Part shown: piece by piece, positions 11,477-23,262 of the stretch
Numbering within the stretch: the stretch's first letter is position 1
How the letters are laid out: the number at the start of each line of letters is the position of its first letter
DNA from: Cryptomeria japonica
Lineage: Eukaryota; Streptophyta; Pinopsida; Cupressales; Cupressaceae
Assembly (NCBI RefSeq): GCF_030272615.1
Contig: NC_081414.1
Span: forward strand, 308,057,164-308,121,163
Reading direction: 5' to 3'
DNA: 64,000 nucleotides
The notes under the pieces: model-generated
Database searches by the model: none
The model's input: the letters and a program-made list of their open reading frames with translations, nothing else
Told to the model about the DNA's origin: nothing
Made by a program: the position numbers and the translations under genes

Positions 11477-12640
11477 CTAAGTAATGGCTTGCTTAATCTG
11501 ATCACAACCTCCCTTTCCTTCCTTGGTCCATTTAAAGGGAAAATCCTTCTTCAACATGGTTGTGAGGGGCTTAACCAAAGCTACAAGGTTTGGGATAAAC
11601 CTTCTAAGAAATTTGATTCTTCCAAGGAAGCTTTGAATTCCTTTCTTGTGATGTGGAAGTGGAAGAGACACAATGGCTTCCACTCTCTCTTGGTCTATGG
11701 CTAGACCATCCATAGATACAATGTGTCCAAGTAGTTTGCCTTGATCAGTGACAAATAAACACTTATGAGGGTTCAAGGACACACCATATTCCCTCCACTT
11801 TTTGAATACTTGCTCAAGGTGATAAAAGAGGTCCGGTGCATGCCTGGAGTACATAATGATATCATCAAGATATACCAGTACAAACTCTATTAATACTTCC
11901 TTAAAGGCCACATCCATGGCTCTCTAAAAAGTTATACCTAGATTTGTTAGTCCAAAAGGAATTTTACAATAGGCATAGGTGCCCCACTTAGTATTAAATG
12001 TAGTCTTAAATTGGTTTGATTCTTGGACTAGGATCTTATTATACCCTGAGTATCTATCCAAGAATGAAAATATTTCTAAGATACTAACTTTGGTTAAAAT
12101 TTGTTCCATAGAAGGGAGGGGGTAATGATCTTTGAGGGAGGCTCTATTTAGGTCCCTAAAGTCCACACACAATTTGATTCCCCCATATTATTCTTAATTG
12201 GGACAAGATTGGCTACCCAAGAAGAATGTTAATTTGATTGGAAAAATAATACTAGATTCTATAAGCTTTGATAACTCCTTTCTCATCAAAGGCTCAATTT
12301 TGGGGTTTATGGGTCTTTGCTTTTGTCTAACTGGCTTTGTATTAGGATCTAACTCTATGGTATGTTGAGCTAAGATAGGGTCAAATTCTTTTAGATCCTC
12401 ATATGTAAAATAAGAAATATCATTATACTCTTGACAAAGATTGACAAAAGTACCCTGATCACTTGGGCAACATACCTTTCCCAAGCTAAGAGCTCTTCCA
12501 TCAGATATGGAGACTGATATGTAGTCGCCTTTCTTTGCCACCAATTTCATTTCTCTCCCTTTCATCTGATCATCAATTTTTAAGATCCCCTCCAAGGTGA
12601 TTAATGCCTTGGATAGCTTTTTTGACCTTAGCTGCATGAT
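11477..12640 (-). pseudogene. Gypsy reverse transcriptase
   Basis: Three adjacent minus-strand frames cover the RT. 12194-12637 holds the N-terminal part (IELDPNTKPVRQKQRPINP, then ELSKLIESSIIFP). 11924-12172 holds CVDFRDLNRASLKDHYPLPS and the YSGYNKI block. 11477-11917 holds the catalytic VYLDDIIMYS box followed by HLEQVFKKWREYGVSLNPHK and LLGHIVS. The YLDD aspartates are intact, but stops near 12180 and 11920 separate the pieces. Upstream (12640-12781) the frame continues to the site where the 5.1-kb body was inserted, and beyond it lies the extra RNase H. Confidence 0.9.
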
Positions 12641-13110
12641 CGAATCCTCATACTAGTCCTGCAGCATGCCCTGCTTCTTATGTAAGAACTCTGCTTCATC
12701 TTGCAGGAAGCTCACAATCTATTGATCCGATTTGAAGACTTTTTCAATTCACTTGGTTATTAGGAACTGCTGGTCTCACCATGTAGTGTCCACCCTTGAC
12801 TTGAATTGTTTTGATTAGAGTTGACTTTTATTCCATGCATGATAGACTTATCTTGACTATTTATGATGATTTGGATGATGATTATTCATGTCATTTGATG
12901 GATACTATATGCTTGCTATGTGATAGATTATTGAAAGATTATATTGATCATGGATTTGATGTTGATTATGATTACACTAACCCTATTTCATGATTACATT
13001 TGATGAGATGCTTATGAGATGTGTATTGTTTGACTGTCTTCATGGAGAATCAATGTCACATCACTCATTGCCAGCGGGATTTGTCGTTGCATAATTCTAC
13101 CACTTTTCTG

Positions 13111-13218
<108 letters not shown>

Positions 13219-14862
13219 TTGTTGGTGGTTGTAGGACTTGCAGGTACTGGATATTTATTCCTCCTAGAATTCCTAGGTGCAAGCTCCCTTGGCTTCACAA
13301 GTGCGAGTGTGTCCTTATCCCAATGGTAATATGTGGTTTTGGATTTGACATGGGTTCCCTTCACATACTCTAGGTTTAAGTTGTCACTAGGTGCAATTGG
13401 TCATGTCAGTTTTTAGCTTGGCTCTTTCAGTTTTGGGAGTATGTTAGTATTGATTGACTCTTTTGGTATGAGGATTATTTATGGTGTGGTTGTTTTTATT
13501 GCCACGTGGTTATTTATGTGGCATTGGATTATTTGTCTATTTGTTGAGAGATTTGATAGTTAGTATTATTTATTTTTAATTATTTGATTTAAGTTATTTG
13601 AGCTTTTGATTATTTGATTTATGATTTTTAGAATTATAGTATTTATTTAATTAATAATTTTGTAAAGATTATTTAATTAATTATTGATTATTGCTTATAG
13701 TGTAAATATTAATTAATATTTAATATTGGAAGTAATAAATAATTTAATGGTTGATTTATTTAATTATGTTTTTTATTGGTGAAGTATTTAATTAAAAATA
13801 ACTATAGTTCATAATATATTAAATAATAATTCCTATAGGGCTATAGTTTAAATTCTAATATTTATTTGGTGGTATGGTAATTATACCTTGGGATATTAAA
13901 ATATATTTATCCCACCTACTTATGATATATATTAGTATTTCCTACCTACCCTATTCTCCTATTGGAGGATTTTCTTTTGGGAAACCATAAGATATGGGAA
14001 AAATATTCCAAAATGGAATTACCCTATTGGTTGGTTTTCTAGGGTTTCTTGTTTATTGTTTCCTTTTAATGGATTCCCTGTGACTATTCATGGGTTCCAT
14101 TCTTTGGCTTTGAATTCTCGGTGGATTGCCTGGACTAGGTTTGGAAGAGATTTAGGTTTGGATTTGGATTGCAAAACTTGTGGGCTCTCCTTCAGCAACC
14201 TACCATCACACGGGTTGCAGGTTGGAGGCCATACCCTTGCTGTTTATCTTTCTTTTCACTATCTGCAAGTGTTTACTCCATGAATGTTTTGTGTGGGGAA
14301 TAAATAAATAGTTCATTTCATTCTCTCTATTCTTAATGGAAATGATTGGGAATCCCATGGGTTATGAGATCTTTATTTGCATAAAAGTTTGGAAGTTAGA
14401 TTTTCTGTGGTTGTCGTGAATGCACGACATGGGATTTATATGTATTGAGATTTATTCCATTTATGATGTGGTTGTGTTTGATTATTGTTTTTTTGAGATT
14501 TATTTCATGTTTTTAAAGATTTAAGAGAGTTTGTGGAGTTGAGAGGAGAGAGCCTCGTGAGCTTCCAGTCTGACCTTGCCGTGAGGAAGACTCACAAGAC
14601 TCATCTCCTTCTGAGACATTTTATATATTTCCCTTGTTTTAATGTGTTTTTTATGTTTGGAATAAGTTATTGTTTGTATTTATATTTGTGTTGAGTCTAT
14701 TTCATGATTTGGATTCAATATTTGGTGTTTGATGGTTTTCTAAACTTGTTGGAGATGTTTTTCCCTCCTGAAGTCTACATTATGTTTTCAATTGGAGTTC
14801 CTTGGGTGAATTTTATTATTTTATTTTGTTCACATATTATTATATTTTATTTTGTGCCTATT

Positions 14863-14878
14863 CCAATGAGTATAAATA
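14863..14878 (+). promoter_or_regulatory. CCAAT-TATA pair in the 5.1-kb insertion
   Basis: CCAAT is followed within five bases by TATAAATA. This is the only strong TATA box I noticed in the body, about 2.1 kb from its left end, and is a candidate LTR promoter in plus orientation. Confidence 0.35.
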
Positions 14879-14960
14879 CGTCATATTTGTCTCATTATGT
14901 TTTGAGCAGTTTTAATCCCGCACTTAAACAATTTTCTGCCAAAATTTATATTTTTTTCCT

Positions 14961-15056
14961 ATGCGCTAAAAGAATGACCATATGCGCTAAAATAATGACC
15001 ACATGTGCTAAAAGATGACTCAGATGCACTAAAGTATCAATCAAATGCACCACTCA
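14961..15056. repeat. Short diverged tandem repeat (~21 bp unit)
   Basis: Four to five diverged copies of a unit like ATGCGCTAAAAGAATGACC follow each other. It lies about 90 bp downstream of the candidate TATA box, hence in the presumed transcribed part. Confidence 0.7.
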
Positions 15057-17867
15057 GAGAATGTATGTGCCATTCTATGTATTTTTAGGGTTTTGCCTAG
15101 TTTGAAGTCTGTTTGGTGTCAATTGGATTTTGGGCCATACCAGAGGCTTTTTGAGGGCATTTATGATGTTGTGTAATGTTGATTTATTATTTGTGATGTC
15201 TTCATATGATTTATTTTTTATTTTTGTATGCATTTTAATCCATTTTAGTTGTTTGTGCTTCCTCTCTTGTTGAAGCGCCAAGAGAGATTGAGATTCTTGT
15301 GATTATGCGCCAGCAAGTGGATAGGACTTGTTAAGATTATTTGATGATTCATTTCAGATTTGATGGCATTTCTTATGGCCTTGATATGTTTATTTGGCCA
15401 AGAGGCTCATTGATTTTTGGTTCTCATGATGTTACCTTTCACATGTTTCATGATTATGAGATGAGATTGTTGGTTGCATATGGATTGTTTATGATTCAGA
15501 TTTATGTAGGTTCTCAGATTTAATTATGATTCTAGAGCCTCTTGTGTTGTCATGTTTGAGACCATGTTAGGGGGGAGTGGGATTCCTTGTGATGATCGGG
15601 GTCATGAGAGATAGACTTGCATGAGGTTCCTTGTAAGGATGCATGAAGTCTAGACCACCAGGGCACATTGGGAGTTTATCATGATTTGTAAATAAGTGAT
15701 AACCTAATAATTAATGGGTTGGGTAGTTGGATTCATTAATAAAGATAAAATTGATGTGAGCCTCATGAATTGATCCTAGGGAGGATGTTTTAGGATAAGC
15801 ATGAGAAGGCCTTGAAGATAGTAAACCAAACTCTCTTGATCTCTCATAGGTTGAGTTGGTTCTGCATGTGTGTCACTTACCAAGAGGTTCCTTGAAAGGA
15901 TCTTGGGGGTCTAAATATAACAAGAGGTTCCTTGAAAGGATGCTTGTAACATGCGATGACACTCCACTCCTACATGTGTTCCCTTTGATGATCTTATGAC
16001 TATGCCTTGTTGATTGATAAGCCTCTGGGAGTTTCTTATTATGGTTGTTTGTGTTGGTTGTATTTGCTCCATGCTTGAGAGAGTTGTTGTAATCTTGTCT
16101 TTTGGTATTAAGTGTCAACATAGATGTAGAGTGTGTGTTGGGACCCTGTGTCATCTCCTAGAATGGAGGGTGGTTCCTTTTTGTTCCACATGGCTGGGTG
16201 GTTGGTGCTTTTTACCATTGGGTTTTTCCCCTTGTTGGTGTTCTTTGTGCATGGATGTGGATTCTCCTTCTTGATGGATTATGGATGTACCTTGTAGCAA
16301 ATTTATGTAATGAATACGATGGAATACATGTATGTAGTATTTTGTATGTGGTAGATGGAATCATGTAAATGGAAGAGCTATGTTCATGATGTATTGTTAT
16401 GTAAATGTATTTGTAAGTAGTTCATAATTGGTAGTTAGGGTATGTCATGATTTGTAAATGTGGCAATGAGATGTATGGATATGTTCTTGTTAAATGAAGG
16501 GAATGATTTTATGTACCCAAATTTGGTAATGGATTTACAATTGAAATAGATGTGATTTATAATATGATTTGCTTGTATTAGTTAGAAAGGAATTCTATGG
16601 TTATTCTTTAGATTGTGATTTAATATGTGAAAGAACCTTGAGAAATGGAATAATCTTAAATATCAGTATTGAGGATGTTAGATAATATGGATAAGGTTTA
16701 TATAATTATGTCTCTATATGTATGCTTGGAAGATATTAGGATTCTTGTGTTAGGCATTGGGGTTATTGTCAAATTGGGAAAGTGGTTGCATGTGTAGTTG
16801 GATTAGGAAAGGAAACTATTTCTATTGGATTCGTGGATATGCTTTTGGTGCTATGTGAAAACTAAGATGTTATGAAGGAATTAGATATGTGAATAGATCA
16901 TGTTGCTAATTGGTAAATCATGATGGAGACATATATGACCATGTGAGAATTTGAATATAAAAGAAAATTGGGATTAAAAGGTATTTAGGTTTTAGAATGA
17001 AGCTAATATAAAATGGATTGATTTGCATAGTAATGGAATGTATATCATGATAGATAAATAGTAAATGACTTGTATATAATGTATGACATATACTTATAAT
17101 GAAGTTAATGAATTTATATTGTTATATGTTTGTAAGTCAATAAATGAACTTTATGATTGAAGGATTAGTGTGATGTTATGCTTGAGTAAAGGAATAAGGG
17201 AATTAGTTTATCATATGGATTGAAGAATGAATTATAGTTTATACTCTATGAGGAGATAATCATAATAAATAGAATGAGATCATGTTAGTATTAGAAGTGA
17301 TTGAAGTTGTTTAAATGGATTATCAAAGATGGATTTTATCTATGAATTAGGATTGCATCATCATGGAAAAGGAAAAGAGCATGTAGATAGGAGATATTGG
17401 GTTAAAACACATTTGGATTTGGTGCATAAAATGAATGCAGGATTTTGGGGTTGTCTTGCATTTTAAAAAGGAATGTAATATGCTAGTAGAATGGTATAAT
17501 GGTATGCATTTCATAATGGATAGATAAGCTAGTGGGTTGCATATCTCATTATTAGAAAATTAAATATGATGCTTTAATTCAAGATAGAATATATTTATCA
17601 TGTGAGTAGGTTGTCATTATGGAAGTTAAAGGAGTAATGACGTTGAAGTACCCTAGGGAAAGGTTAATGATGTTATGTTATTTCCGCTTGCGTAAATTAG
17701 TGAAATGTGAGATGATGTATGTTAATAATGTTTAAATGGTTAATGAATATAGTTATATGGAGATGTTATGTATTACATTAGTTGTTATTAAAAGTTAACT
17801 AAAAAAAAAAACCCAATTAGTATAATAGATGATTAGTTTTCTCTAGGGTATTTTGGTGGGCATTACA

Positions 17868-18355
17868 CACCACAAGTTTGATCTGGTGTTCTTCTCTGCT
17901 GCAACATGAGATGGAATTTCATGTTGAGAACCAATTTCTACTAATCGGTCAACATGTTTATTCTGATTTCTAGGGACATGAGAAATATTGAAGGCCTCAA
18001 ATCCTTCAATTAGGTCCCATGCTCTATGCTTGGAGGACTTGAGAAGGTTGTTCTTGGCGGTGCTCTGAGCACTAATATGATTAACAACCAACTCACTATC
18101 TCCATGCACTTTTAAGGATTTGATCCCTCTCTTTTGTGTCATTTGGAGACCCAAAATCAAAGCTTCATACTCAACTACATTATTAGTGCAGCCAAAATGA
18201 AGTCTGAAAGAAAAGTAGTATATTTCCCCTTTAGGAGAAATAAGCAACACACTAGCCCCTACACCATTTTTGTTCCTTGAGCCATTTAAGAGCATATCCC
18301 ATAGTCCATGCATGTCGTTGTCTTCCTTTGAGAGATATAGGGGCATCCTTCTCAT
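17868..18355 (-). pseudogene. Extra (plant-type) RNase H of the gypsy element, upstream of RT
   Basis: A 170-residue minus-strand frame shows the RNase H fold motifs found in Tat-lineage gypsy elements in addition to the normal RNase H: LNGSRNKNGVGASVLLISP (the family has Asp where this has Asn), NNVVEYEALILGLQ, KVHGDSELVVNHI and HVPRNQNKHVDRL. Three of the four acidic residues remain; the first is D-to-N. Its C-terminus is cut at 17868 by the 5.1-kb insertion, and the sequence resumes at 12781 towards RT. On the other side it runs into the protease-side polyprotein. The order is therefore PR-aRNH-RT-RH-INT. Confidence 0.85.
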
Positions 18356-18846
18356 GGATGCAATAGGTACCTAGGCCCGTGTTTTTGATCTCATCAATGG
18401 GATCAAACTGAAATGCATTTTCCCACTCATCAAGTAGGCAATCGGGAACTTCCTCTAATTGAGTTCTAGGCTCTCTTACTGAAATTTATTCTTTCTCCTA
18501 ATGGAGGGTACAATTCATATTGATAAGACTTGGGGTATAGGGCTCTATATTATCATTGGAAATAGGCTCAACCCTAATGGTGAATTTGGTACCATATCTT
18601 GTCCTAAACATTTGTGACCAATCAGAAGATAGGTAGCCACATATGTTAGCAGTGAATTCCCTAGATAAACAAATGGAAAAATAAGTAGGGAGTTCAATCA
18701 CTGATATGTCTTGCAGCACACTACAACTTGGGTAGGCATGCAAGGTCAAATTTAATTCTTTAATGACCCCAATAGTCTGAACTGGTGTGCCATCAAGTTG
18801 CACAACTCCTCTTGTGATAGGTTCATACTTGATACCTAGGCAGTCT

Positions 18847-19171
18847 ATTGGTAAAATGGTCAACACTCCCCTTGGGGTTCATTACAAGGGACTAACCACA
18901 TCATGTGTGATTCATATCTCTATAGTTTCTATCAGGCATTGACAAATCGGTCTTTTGATGCAACGACAAGATGGGCCAACAAACAATATCAGAGCATCGG
19001 GTCATGGGTTCGAATCCCCTTGGGTAACATTGAGGGGGAGATTATTGGCAAAATGGTCAACGCTCCCCTCAAGATTCCTGACTAACCACCTCTCATATGA
19101 TCCATATCTCTGCAGTTTGTATCAGGCATTGACAAATCGGTCTTTTGACATAATGACAAACTGGGCCAACA
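18847..19171 (+). repeat. Tandem repeat insertion with a pol III B-box-like motif
   Basis: One full copy (18847-19043) and one partial copy (19044-19171) of a ~197-bp unit start ATTGGTAAAATGGTCAAC / ATTGGCAAAATGGTCAAC. Both contain TATCAGGCATTGACAAATCGG and end at GGGCCAACA. The first copy continues through ATATCAGAGCATCGGGTCAT and GGGTTCGAATCCCC (19006-19019), a perfect B-box/T-arm match. This suggests a tRNA-derived SINE-like repeat inserted into the protease. No A-box or target-site duplication could be fixed. Confidence 0.6.
19006..19019 (+). promoter_or_regulatory. Pol III B-box-like sequence
   Basis: GGGTTCGAATCCCC fits the consensus GGTTCGANNCC and is preceded by ATCAGAGCATCGGGTCAT, similar to a tRNA T-arm neighbourhood. 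It is not part of a complete tRNA cloverleaf. Confidence 0.5.
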
Positions 19172-19392
19172 CGGTCAGCTATCCCCTTAGGCATAAACAA
19201 ACTGCTAGCCCCACTATCTATCATGAAATTATGAATAATATTATTTATTATGATTAATGATAGATAAAAAGAGGGAGGCTTACTGATTTTCTTTGGATTC
19301 TCTGCCTCCAAAGGCTACACTAGGCTTGTAGAAATTTAAGAGTTGCAACCTTGACTAGTATCATCTGTAACATCCATCCCCTTTAGGGATTC

Positions 19393-20040
19393 CTAAAGTA
19401 GGTCTCTTTGAGATGGGATAGCAAGAGCATCCCACATAGATACATTGAGGCTGGCCCTCTTCATTTGTTCAACAACATTAAAGGGAACAACAACCTTAGT
19501 AGGGACCTTTGCAACAACGAGGTCCAATTTTGATATTATAGGAGCCTTAGTTGGCTCTCCTTGCATGACCTTCTGAGTCACATCCTGCTCCTTATTTAGA
19601 GAAGCCACCTTATCAGGGGTATTTGGCATTGTAGTGTTTGTGACACCCTATGAAGCTTTATTTGTTGTGGTAGAAGAAACATTAGGGTCTATGGCCCTCC
19701 TTTTTGACCTTGCATTGCTGGTCACATTGTCCCCACTTGTGTGATTCATTCCACAAAAATCAGCCTCCTACCAATTCATAAAAGTTGTATCTCCTTGTGG
19801 ATGACCATGATAGTTAGCAAATCATTCCTAACCTAATGTTGTTAGCTCCTCTTGGGCTAATAGGGCTTGAGAGAACTCACCATTTTGACAAGCGGCTTGA
19901 TTCTGTGGCTGATTGCATGGGACACACCAATCATTTTCGTGAACAAGATTGTTTTGAATTGGAACTATAGTCTTTGAGGTGCTTGTAGCTATGGGATTCA
20001 AATGGTTCAAGGGCCTAGCATTGCTCCATTGGTTCTGCCC
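19393..20040 (-). pseudogene. C-terminal half of the gypsy gag, right of the protease
   Basis: Two minus-strand frames (19828-20010 and 19393-19629) with several stops link the gag core to the protease. They contain no clear zinc knuckle: CVPCNQPQNQAACQNGEFSQ has cysteines but lacks the CCHC spacing. The reading is interrupted at 20051 by the copia-derived element and resumes at 26709. Confidence 0.65.
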
Positions 20041-20050
20041 TTGAAAATTA

Positions 20051-20849
20051 TGTTAGGATTAATGATAGTCCCAAAGATACTAAGAGGGGGGGGTGGGGGG
20101 GGGGGGGTGAATCAGTATCCAACCGGTTAACAAAATATTTAACCTTATTAAGTATTTTGCATTCCAAAATAGTGTACCGGTAAACAAGAATTAATGCAGT
20201 AAATAGGAATAGTAAAGACATCATAGAAAAAACACCATAACACAAGATGTTTAATGAGGAAACCCAGTGTGGGAAAAACCTTGGTGGGATTTGTGACCCA
20301 CAATATTCACTCACTGGCCAATGAATGGATATTACTTACAATGAGGGGCCTGCACATGCAAGAAGGCCAACTGCCTAGAGCTCACTGCTCAATCTACAAA
20401 ATGGAAGTCTCACTAATTTACAAATGGATTATGAAAATCCAATATAATGTACTGCTACAATTCAACATCTGCTATGCTAGGTTCAGTACCGGTTTAAGCT
20501 CATACTATAACCATAAACCTTATACAAAATCTGCCTTAATATTTGCTCATCACTTCTACCATATATGTCCATCATTACAAAATTATTTCCAAGATCTCAT
20601 ACATATATGAGTCTGTTACAATATGCCATGTCATCTTTACAAAAGATATTTACAATTAAATACAATAAATAAAAGTTTATTCCTGTCGGCTAGGGTACCA
20701 GTATACATTGTTGCCATTTCCGGTGAAGTGTCTACCGGTGCTGGTGCCGGTGCCTGCCGGTGATTTACTAGATGAATGCCACAAGGTTGCCGGTGGGTTG
20801 CCATCAATGACAACACCATCATTTATCACTAGAGTGTAGAATGCCAACA
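20051..20849 (-). mobile_element. 3' LTR of element 2
   Basis: 799 bp with TG...CA ends, matching 25923-26703. Just inside the left end are G runs of 8 and 13 (20086-20107) in place of a single G run in the partner LTR. The minus strand therefore has long C runs near the LTR 3' end. Confidence 0.9.
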
Positions 20850-20850
20850 A

Positions 20851-20864
20851 TCTCCCCCTTTGGC
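20851..20864 (-). other. Polypurine tract of element 2
   Basis: The minus strand reads GCCAAAGGGGGAGA directly beside the LTR. A second similar tract lies at 20995-21020, followed on the plus strand by a CTTTG-CA...TG-CAAAG inverted repeat. Confidence 0.8.
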
Positions 20865-21048
20865 AGTGATGGCAACACTCATGAGAAAAATCCAAAAATC
20901 TGTTTCCAAAAATGAAGTTTGAAAAGTTACCAAAAAATATTGCTCCCCCTGAGTAGATGATCTCCTCTGATTAGCCATTTTTCTCTGTCCACTACTCCCC
21001 CTTTGACATCAATGACAAAGGTTGTCAAAAATTGTCGAGTGCAAAATA

Positions 21049-23238
21049 TCACGTTGAAGTTTGTAACTGGTTGGTTACAATCTGAAAAAGGTAAGCCAAA
21101 ATCAAGTTTAAACTTTGTATGAATTTGTTGTTGTCCTTCATGGTTGCCTCGATTCTTTGGATTGTACTGGTGAGATGATGCATATGTTCCTCCGGTGACT
21201 TTTTCCCTTGAATTAATGCCTTAGAGATCTCTTTCCTCAGAGAGATAAGGTTGTCTAATTTAGGACTGAGTTTATGCTTAAGCTCTCTGGCTTTTGCCTT
21301 GATCCTTTCTTTCTCTTTCTCTAATTTCTCCATCTTCTCCTCAAATCCTGCTATCTCTTGCTCAATAACTGATATAGGTTTAGATGAACCAATGATATTA
21401 TTACCTATATAATCTATTTCTTTTTGTATTGTGCTTATTTTCTTTTCAATATCCTATGTTAACAGATGTGGCTTGCATGTGTCCCTATACAGTTCCTTGT
21501 ACTCCAAAGTTGTTTTATTTAGTGCCAGTAAAAGTATGTTAATGTATTCCGTGCACTTCTTTATTATTTCCTCAAAGAATTTTTCTTTTTCCTTTTCCAT
21601 TTTCTCTTTGAATGTTTCCTCATTTATTTGATCAACTGTTAAAATTGCAATGAATTTAGACAATGTGTCTAACTGTCCTAAAGAGTCCTTTACTTGATCT
21701 AAATTGCATTTTGGTGCAATCATCTTAAGAATAGGAATAGTGTCATCAATTTCCTTATAGTCCAATGCATTACAATTTGTTATCTTCTTTATTGAGTCCA
21801 GAAGTACTTCAGTCACATTTGTAGGTCTGAATTCACTGAGTGAAGTACCAGATATCTGACCAACTACCTTTACTATCTCAGTGCTTGTAGTACTAGCAAC
21901 CAATTTTCTTGAATCAACCTCAGGTGGATTAGTCTAAGTTTGCATTTCAACTAGCAATGGTTTGGGCTTTTCAGCGATTACCATTTGTACTGTCTCACTG
22001 TGTACCTATGTACCTACCAGTTTCTCTGTTGGTTTCTCTATATTATCTACTATCGATATCTCTGTGTTATCCACTGCTGGTATCTCTGTCTCTGTCGGTT
22101 TCACTATGCTAACATCTACACTACCAGTATTTATTGCATTGTCTAAACGTTTCTCTGTATGTACTATTTTCTCTGTTTGCTCTGCTTGTATTCCAACCTC
22201 AATATTTTCTACCAGTTGCTCAATGCTTTCAGTGTTAGCAATATCATTTTTCACTTCAGTACTATCCTTGTCCACTACTATGTTCACTTCCTGAGTATCA
22301 ATGTTCAGGGTAAATAAAATTTTTAACTCGGGGTTAGTGTCCTCATGTGTTGTGTCAACATTTTTAGTAGCCGATATGTTATCAGTCTATACTGGTGTAG
22401 TAACCAAAGGTGGTGGTAGGTTGTCAGTTACATTTATGTTTGGTATTCCACCAACTTTACCATTTCCTTTGTCTCTGTCCTTTTGATAAACCTTGAAAGT
22501 TTTATTAGGTCTATTCAACTCTTCCTATTTTTCCTTCTCTACAAAAAAGATGTCCCACTTGTCTACTGTTTCCTGTGAAATTTCATTGACTCTACCAGCC
22601 ATTAGGCTTACATGTCAGTGTCCACTTGAAAAAAATGATCTATTAGCTTCACTAATTAGTTCATCAATATCCTCTACAGAGTTAACCATATGTACAACTA
22701 GGAGTTTTTCAATCTTTAGTTTCTTATCTAGCTCCATAACTTCAATCCTCTTTGCATCTAACCTCCTGTATAATTCATTAGGCAAATCATCTACAACTTC
22801 TATTAACACTTTCTTGTATATGTCAAGATGTAGAGTTATGCTATTCTCAATACTTTCCTTTTTTGTATTAGTGAATGCATTATAGATTTTGCTATCATTT
22901 GATAGATTGCCGTCACTAGTGGTTTCACTCAATAAGTTATCCAAAGGTGGTATAACTTGTTGCTATTTCTTCTTAGGTGTCAACTTCTTTGTTGGTGGTC
23001 TTATTGCCTATTGCTTCTGCCTTGGTGTTCTTGTTTTCTTTGGTGGAGGAGAGGGTACCGGTGAAGGTTTTCTCTTCCTATCAACTCTTTTAAACTCAAC
23101 AGGTATCTCATTGTCAGATGATGTACCAATCGGTGAGATGTGTGCCTCTAGTTGTAATCCTTCTAGGTCACTTTCCTTTATTCTAGTAAGGTTCATGACA
23201 TTTTCTTTTATTTCTTTAACTTGCTTTGTTGCACTCAT
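21049..23238 (-). pseudogene. Charged coiled-coil tail of ORFX in element 2
   Basis: A series of minus-strand frames (23008-23238, 22615-22944, 22006-22287, 21454-21903, 21049-21333) follows the ORFX core. It has a basic proline-rich patch (KRKPSPVPSPPPKKTRTPRQ) that could be a nuclear localisation signal, then acidic repeats of Ile/Val-Glu-Lys type, and heptad-rich stretches such as EKEKERIKAKARELKHKL near the end. Stops and frame changes separate the pieces. The equivalent region of the element at 56075 (57563-59626) is likewise charged and coiled-coil rich. No domain is recognised. Confidence 0.55.
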
Positions 23239-23262
23239 TATGCATTTTTCTCTTTTCTTTCT

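Larger units (their letters stand above)
18485..19311 (-). pseudogene. Gypsy aspartic protease, split by a repeat insertion
   Basis: The active-site block FMIDSGASSLFMPKGIADRV (19190-19255) is followed, after the repeat at 18847-19171, by CLGIKYEPITRGVVQLDGT (from ~18845), VIKELNLTLHAYPSC and YFSICLSREFTANICGYLS, which match the rest of a Tat-type protease. The protease cleaves the gag-pol polyprotein. The DSGA catalytic triplet is intact, but the domain is broken between strands by about 325 bp of foreign repeat, so it cannot be functional. Downstream (18360-18484) the reading continues with stops into the extra RNase H. Confidence 0.8.

Noticed and set aside
18987-19040. Possible tRNA gene
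   Set aside because: Only a T-arm/B-box-like sequence is present; acceptor, D-arm and anticodon arm cannot be folded around it.
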